Below, piece by piece: positions 60,101 through 64,000 of a stretch of 64,000 bases of DNA. The stretch is taken from assembly GCF_037975245.1 (NCBI RefSeq), contig NC_092568.1, forward strand, positions 8,567,001 to 8,631,000. Reading direction: 5' to 3'. This stretch comes from Apostichopus japonicus. Its lineage: Eukaryota > Echinodermata > Holothuroidea > Aspidochirotida > Stichopodidae. Position numbers and translations under genes: made by a program. Positions within the stretch are counted from its first letter, which is position 1. The number at the start of each line of letters is the position of its first letter. The notes under the pieces are model-generated. The model ran no database searches. It had not been told where the DNA came from and worked only from the letters and a program-made list of their open reading frames with translations.

Positions 60101-63100
60101 CCTCTCCTGTAAATATTAAAATGATAAATTTTGTTATAAATTAGGGCTTTCTTTCAATTTTGTGGTTGCTATGGGAACTGAGGTCAATAGTCACATGGTG
60201 CAAGGTCAAATGTATATTTTAAGTGCAATTTTGTGTCAAAAACTCTTAAACAGCTAGGCCGATTTTGTTCACACTTGGTGGGAAGTTACCCCACTGTGAA
60301 CCCTTGTCCCACAGGCTCTCTGAACCAAAGGTCAGAGGTGGAGGTCAAATTTTGCTAATATTGAGTTTTGATAAATTCCAAGGGAAACATGAAATTTACT
60401 TGGAACCTTCACATGTATAATTGAAATGTCAAGTAGTACCAAAGTATGTGGTTGCCATGGGAAACAAGGTCCGACTCAGGACTGGTAGGGCTGCATGACA
60501 AACAGGTACATGCCATCACTCAGTAGGGCTAGGGTAGTTTTAAACCTTTGACCAGTGTTACATCACTGATGACAAACAGGAACATAGCGTGTATTGTTCA
60601 ATTCACGTTATCAGTTGTAGGGTGCACATAGGTATGTGTGTGTATGTACAGTATGTGTGTACAGTATGTGACGGCCAGCTTGTAAACAAGATATCTTTAG
60701 AAGTACAAGTTGAGTCAATGTCATGCTTGGTAGGCAGATGCCCCTTGATAGGTAGATGTGCCCTATGGTTTGTTATTCCCATTCATGCATGTTAATGAGT
60801 AGGTGGGCCTTAACGTAAAATTCTTAAGTATGGTGATGTAAGTACAAATTTTATTGCAACAAGTTTTACCTCATTAGTATTCATGAATGGGTGGGGCTTA
60901 ATGGGAGATCATGGAAAACAGAACTTTTTGTAAACATAATGTCAACAACCACACATTGATTCAATGCCATACTTGGTAGGTACATGTACCATGATGTGTA
61001 TATGTGCCCTATTAATGAGTGAGCAGGGCTTTAAAGAAAATTTGACTAATGTCAATATCTCTGCAACCGTATGTCAGACTAAGGTCATTCTTGCTATGGT
61101 GACATTTTGTTTGCCACAACAACGTAGACCCCCATCCCTAGGCCATGACATTGGCCAAGTGGAGCCAGAGGATTACCCAGCAAAATAGTGTGAATATTAA
61201 CAGGAGTTTCTTGTTAGTTAGAGTGCTGTAGATTGGGGATCTATGATCTTGCATTGAGAATAAATGCATGTTCCACTATACCATACTCTGATTCTTTGTT
61301 GTTAGTATGAAGTGCACAGTTAGCACTTTGGTAAGTACTAAGTACTGTAATTTTAATGGCTTCTAATATTGCTTTCTTCAACACAGGTCACCTTTAAGGA
61401 CAGCACAAGTAGTATTATCCCAGATGAGTTTGTCAAAGGCAATTTAAAGGTGAGATGATATGATTGGATTTACAATGTTGCTGTTTTGTCATCATTAAGC
61501 TTGTGTAAATTACAGTATATATGCAGAAACACATAACATTACATTTGTAGTGTCACAAAGTTTTAAGTTACAAAGATACATTTATAGTGTAGAAAACTGA
61601 CCTTTCAAGCAAGTCTGATTATTTTCAGATACAAGCGTGAAAGTTAACAGGAAATGTACAGTGTTGTTCTATTGGCAATTTGACAAACATTGGTATATGG
61701 AACAGTCTGTAAACAATGGAGCCAGTTGGTGTCAATTGGGTGTTTCCATAACTTGGGTTAACCTTTTAATCTAGTATAAAACAATTTTATAAAGGCAAGC
61801 TATTCTTCTATAACAAAGAGTCTGTTTTGCTGAGGTAACATTTTCAACTTGTTGTTTACGTAAGCTGCTACTGAACAATTACTCGCTAAATTTTACTCTC
61901 AAAATTTTTACTCTCTAAATGTCTGATGCACCTGTAGAGTAACAGGGACATTCTCTGAGATCTAAAGAATAGGGATGCACCGGATATCCGGTCCGGCCGG
62001 ACTATCCGGCCGGATAGTGAGGAATTATCCGGTTCCGGCCGGATATTTTTCAAAATCCGGCCGGATCTTTTTCAAAATCTGGCCTGAATTATTCCTTAAA
62101 AAGGTGTTGGTATTTACTTAAATCAATGTAAACTATTTCCATAAATTAATAAAAACATTCAAAGTAAGGAAAAATTAGGTTTAACATGTTTAATTTAATT
62201 TTCTCAATGGTCTGACCCACTGTTTCTAAAGATGAACCAAAATAATACAACTACTGTAATAATATGAAGCTATATACAACAAATACAGTTTGCAGTGAAA
62301 TCATTTCTTGTAGTCTTCATCAGTTTAATATTGTGCAGTTAAATTAGACCATTCATATACTTATCAGTCAAAATACTGTTCCATTGAATCTTTACTTTCC
62401 CATTATTGTTGGCATTCTCTTGGATATCTCTTGTCACCACAAAAGTTCCTAAAAGTTCATGAAAAACCTAAATCATTAAGTGTTCTAATGAACATTCAAT
62501 TCCATTTTAAAGGAGAGATAAAAGATAGATAAGAAGTTTCTTCCACTTCTGGAAAGATACAATGCTTTTTTTTTTTTTTACAGATAATATTGCAGTGTAA
62601 AAATTTGTTACCAAATAATGAATATTAAAAGACAATTCTAAATCCAGATAGTAGTGGTATTACAACAATTAAATAATCTTTTTATTCAGTATAAAGTATG
62701 AGATTTGTGAAATGTACCTTCCTGTTTAAAACAATCTTCATAGGTAGTATGCAGTTTTTTCCAGCAAACAAATTTACATACTATACTGTATCAAGCTTGT
62801 CAACAATTAATTTGTAGTTATTTTATTAAAGAATGTAGATTACACCACTTCAAGTCATATTTAATCTCATAAATGGGGTCGTAATTTCACCTTCTTTATA
62901 ATATGCGTATACCTCACCTAAGGTTTGCTCCTTGTTTCATACTTCTACTTCTTATTAATGATTTTCTTTTGTGAAATGAAAAAATCCGGTTCCGGCCGGA
63001 TTTTATCCGGCCGGATTTCATGTACTATCCGGCAAAATCCGGTTCCGGCCGGATCCAAAAAATTGGATCCGGTGCATCCCTACTAAAGAAATGATCTAAC

Positions 63101-63990
63101 AGGACCCTCTCATTTGTATTACAGATCGGTGAAAACGTCGAGGCCAAACAGTCAGAAGATGGCAATTGGCAGGATGGGACCATTACCAAGCTAAATGATG
63201 CCAGCGTGTACACCGTCTGTAAGTAAACTCTGTATCACAGTTCATGCACTACACACTGATCAAGTATTACAGTGTTAATGAGAACAAATAGTGAAAAATC
63301 ACCTGCATGAATGCATTTCACCCCTCCACTAATACCCTCCCCCATCCCCTCTCCCCATCCCCCCATCCCTACCCCTGGTAGTATTCTCCCCATGATGAGG
63401 GTGAGGCAGGTAATCAGCTGGAGGTAAAAGTCTGAGAAGAAACTGATTGATTGATCTCTATTAGCCTATGATGCTAGCCTTCTAAAAATACTTCGTTTCT
63501 GTTCTTTTGCTGATTTTACTGTCTCACCAAACTTTGTTAATTTTCTCGCAGTGTTCGATGACGGAGACGAGAAGACTCTTCGCCGTTCATCCCTCTGTCT
63601 GCAAGGAGAGAAGCACTTTCATGAGAGTGAAGTGAGTCATTTTCGTTTGGATCTGAGTGTATTGGTTCTTGATGAGTTTTGGTTGTCTTGGCTTGATTTC
63701 AATTTTATTTTAACAATGCAGTCGAAAATGGAGCAGTGACAATTGGAATTTTTTGACAGCCATGTAGGATGTCTGTAAATTTGTACACAACTCTGTTTAA
63801 AAGTTTTGATTTCCACTGGTTTATGGATTTGCTCCATGGAGACCCATATCAACCATTATGTTATTAATCATAGTCTAATTTTTCATTTCACCACACAGAC
63901 ATTGGATCACTTGCCACTGACTGACCCAGAAAACTTTGGCACACCAGTCGTAAGAGACAGAGCAAAACGGAAAAGACCTCATACTTCCAG
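57165..63990 (+). CDS. ARID4: AT-rich interactive domain 4 (ARID4/RBBP1 family), 5' part, six coding exons
   Basis: Nuclear chromatin regulator; vertebrate ARID4A/B bind retinoblastoma protein and belong to the SIN3-HDAC co-repressor complex. Exons in the window are 57165-57167 (ATG only), 58349-58462, 61387-61449, 63125-63218, 63552-63631 and 63899-63990. All junctions are GT-AG and phases 0, 0, 0, 1, 0 and 2 agree. They encode 148 residues: [80 protein letters not shown] and NFGTPVV. This is the RBB1NT/Tudor-like N-terminal domain, very close to human ARID4A/B. The ARID, chromo-barrel and C-terminal parts lie beyond the window. The single invertebrate gene should be co-orthologous to ARID4A and ARID4B (inference). 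Confidence 0.95.
57168..58348 (+). other. ARID4: ARID4 intron 1
   Basis: 1181 bp between the start codon and the second codon, GT-AG. Contains TAGGCCTAC words but no other feature. Confidence 0.8.
58349..58462 (+). CDS. ARID4: ARID4 coding exon 2
   Basis: 38 codons, AACAACAG|TCT to CAGG|GTAAGT, encoding [20 protein letters not shown] through INKKLVKCR. Near-identical to the vertebrate ARID4 N-terminus. Confidence 0.95.
58532..58675 (+). repeat. 72-bp tandem duplication
   Basis: Two identical 72-bp units, 58532-58603 and 58604-58675, running from AAAGCATATGTATC to GGCCGAGTGGATA. Each unit includes unique intron sequence plus the first about 21 bp of the SINE head, so the duplication arose after, or during, SINE insertion. 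Confidence 0.95.
58655..58975 (+). mobile_element. tRNA(Leu/Ser)-like SINE
   Basis: TGGCCGAGTGG at 58662-58672 is a perfect A-box of the Leu/Ser type. CCTGG-TTCGACA-CCAGG at about 58721-58737 forms a perfect T-arm with a B-box. The spacing fits a class II tRNA with a long variable arm. A non-tRNA body follows, ending in (ATT)n at about 58940-58960. The acceptor stem is poor, so this is a SINE and not a tRNA gene. The exact 3' end is uncertain. Confidence 0.7.
59627..60126 (+). repeat. Direct duplication of a ~190-bp segment
   Basis: 59635-59826 and 59937-60124 are close copies. Both carry AGATCAT-AGGCTATAG, CAAATTTCAGTTGGGATGCT and ACCAGAGCTCATAAG, then GCCTCT and TGTAAATATT. Flanking sequences at about 59490-59580 and 60235-60350 are also related (GGCYGGGCCGATTTT-type words with AGGTC runs), suggesting a larger dispersed repeat unit. 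No coding potential. Confidence 0.8.
60700..61035 (+). repeat. Pair of related ~90-bp segments
   Basis: TCAATG-CAT-CTTGGTAGG, GATGTGCCCTAT, TTAATGAGT and a GGGCTTTAA-like word occur in order at about 60714-60815 and again at 60960-61035. These are old direct copies of a repeat. Confidence 0.5.
61387..61449 (+). CDS. ARID4: ARID4 coding exon 3
   Basis: 21 codons, ACACAG|GTC to AAAG|GTGAGA, encoding [20 protein letters not shown] and K. Phase 0 at both ends. Confidence 0.93.
61450..63124 (+). other. ARID4: ARID4 intron 3
   Basis: 1675 bp, of which two thirds is a hAT element. The last 34 bp carry a CTAAC branch-point-like word and a pyrimidine-rich tract before ATTACAG. Confidence 0.85.
61980..63082. 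mobile_element. Non-autonomous hAT element, 1103 bp
   Basis: Perfect 8-bp target duplication CTAAAGAA at 61972-61979 and 63083-63090. The inverted termini share TAGGGATGCACCGGAT, the TAGGGATGCACCG type typical of hAT elements. Subterminal regions hold seven CCGGCCGG palindromes (four left, three right), GC-rich against an AT-rich, non-coding middle. There is no transposase frame, so it depended on an autonomous relative elsewhere. Confidence 0.92.
63125..63218 (+). CDS. ARID4: ARID4 coding exon 4
   Basis: 94 nt, TATTACAG|ATC to GTCT|GTAAGT, encoding [20 protein letters not shown] through NDASVYTV. A hAT element ends about 40 bp upstream of this exon. Confidence 0.95.
63219..63551 (+). other. 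ARID4: ARID4 intron 4
   Basis: 333 bp, GT-AG, with a CCATCCCC-rich pyrimidine tract at about 63320-63380. Confidence 0.85.
63552..63631 (+). CDS. ARID4: ARID4 coding exon 5
   Basis: 80 nt, CTCGCAG|TG to GTGAA|GTGAGT, encoding [20 protein letters not shown] and HFHESE. Joins to exon 4 through a split Leu codon. Confidence 0.95.
63899..63990 (+). CDS. ARID4: ARID4 coding exon 6
   Basis: 92 nt, CACACAG|ACA to TCCAG|GTAAAT, encoding [20 protein letters not shown] and a basic stretch [10 protein letters not shown]. Ends in phase 2; the next exon lies beyond the window. Confidence 0.93.
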
Positions 63991-64000
63991 GTAAATCCAA

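Larger units (their letters stand above)
58463..61386 (+). other. ARID4: ARID4 intron 2
   Basis: 2.9 kb made largely of repeats: a SINE with a duplicated 5' flank, an ATT tail, a directly duplicated 190-bp segment and a shorter related pair. No coding exon seen. Confidence 0.8.

Overview
The window is animal nuclear DNA. It is AT-rich, with long introns, GT-AG splice sites, many (TA)n arrays and tRNA-derived SINEs. Four protein-coding genes can be reconstructed exon by exon: a Vsx/Chx10-type homeobox gene on the minus strand, and MAP10, COA8 and the 5' end of an ARID4 (RBBP1-family) gene on the plus strand. Gene content and structure indicate an invertebrate. The frequent TAGGCCTA words and the repeat style make me think of an echinoderm such as a sea cucumber, but that is an impression and not proof.

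Layout. 1-6458 has no recognisable gene; it holds one TTAA-flanked MITE and the 3' flank of vsx. 6459-29182 is vsx (five coding exons, 413 aa, minus strand), with a 15.7 kb first intron full of simple repeats. 29183-42334 is the intergenic stretch between vsx and MAP10. It contains a candidate vsx regulatory segment (about 29.64-29.89 kb), an inverted pair of a small dispersed repeat, a striking 46-unit 23-bp minisatellite (36.02-37.09 kb) and two tRNA-derived fragments. 42335-47428 is MAP10 (three coding exons, 1017 aa). 49547-53174 is COA8 (four coding exons, 201 aa). 53175-57164 carries another TTAA MITE and a decayed LINE fragment. 57165-63990 holds the first six coding exons of ARID4 and runs off the window; its introns contain a SINE, a duplicated segment and a complete 1.1 kb non-autonomous hAT element.

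The genes do not form a pathway: a transcription factor, a microtubule-binding protein, a mitochondrial complex IV assembly factor and a chromatin regulator. Their neighbourhood may be ancient, since the human relatives fall on 14q (VSX2, ARID4A, COA8) and 1q42 (MAP10, ARID4B).

The most unusual non-genic signal is a family of roughly 60-bp insertions. Two copies are flanked by 11-13 bp target-site duplications and one locus is a head-to-head inverted dimer. Their consensus folds like a minimal hammerhead ribozyme, as known from Penelope-like retroelements. Exon coordinates come from splice-site and reading-phase reasoning by eye; no alignment or transcript data were available.
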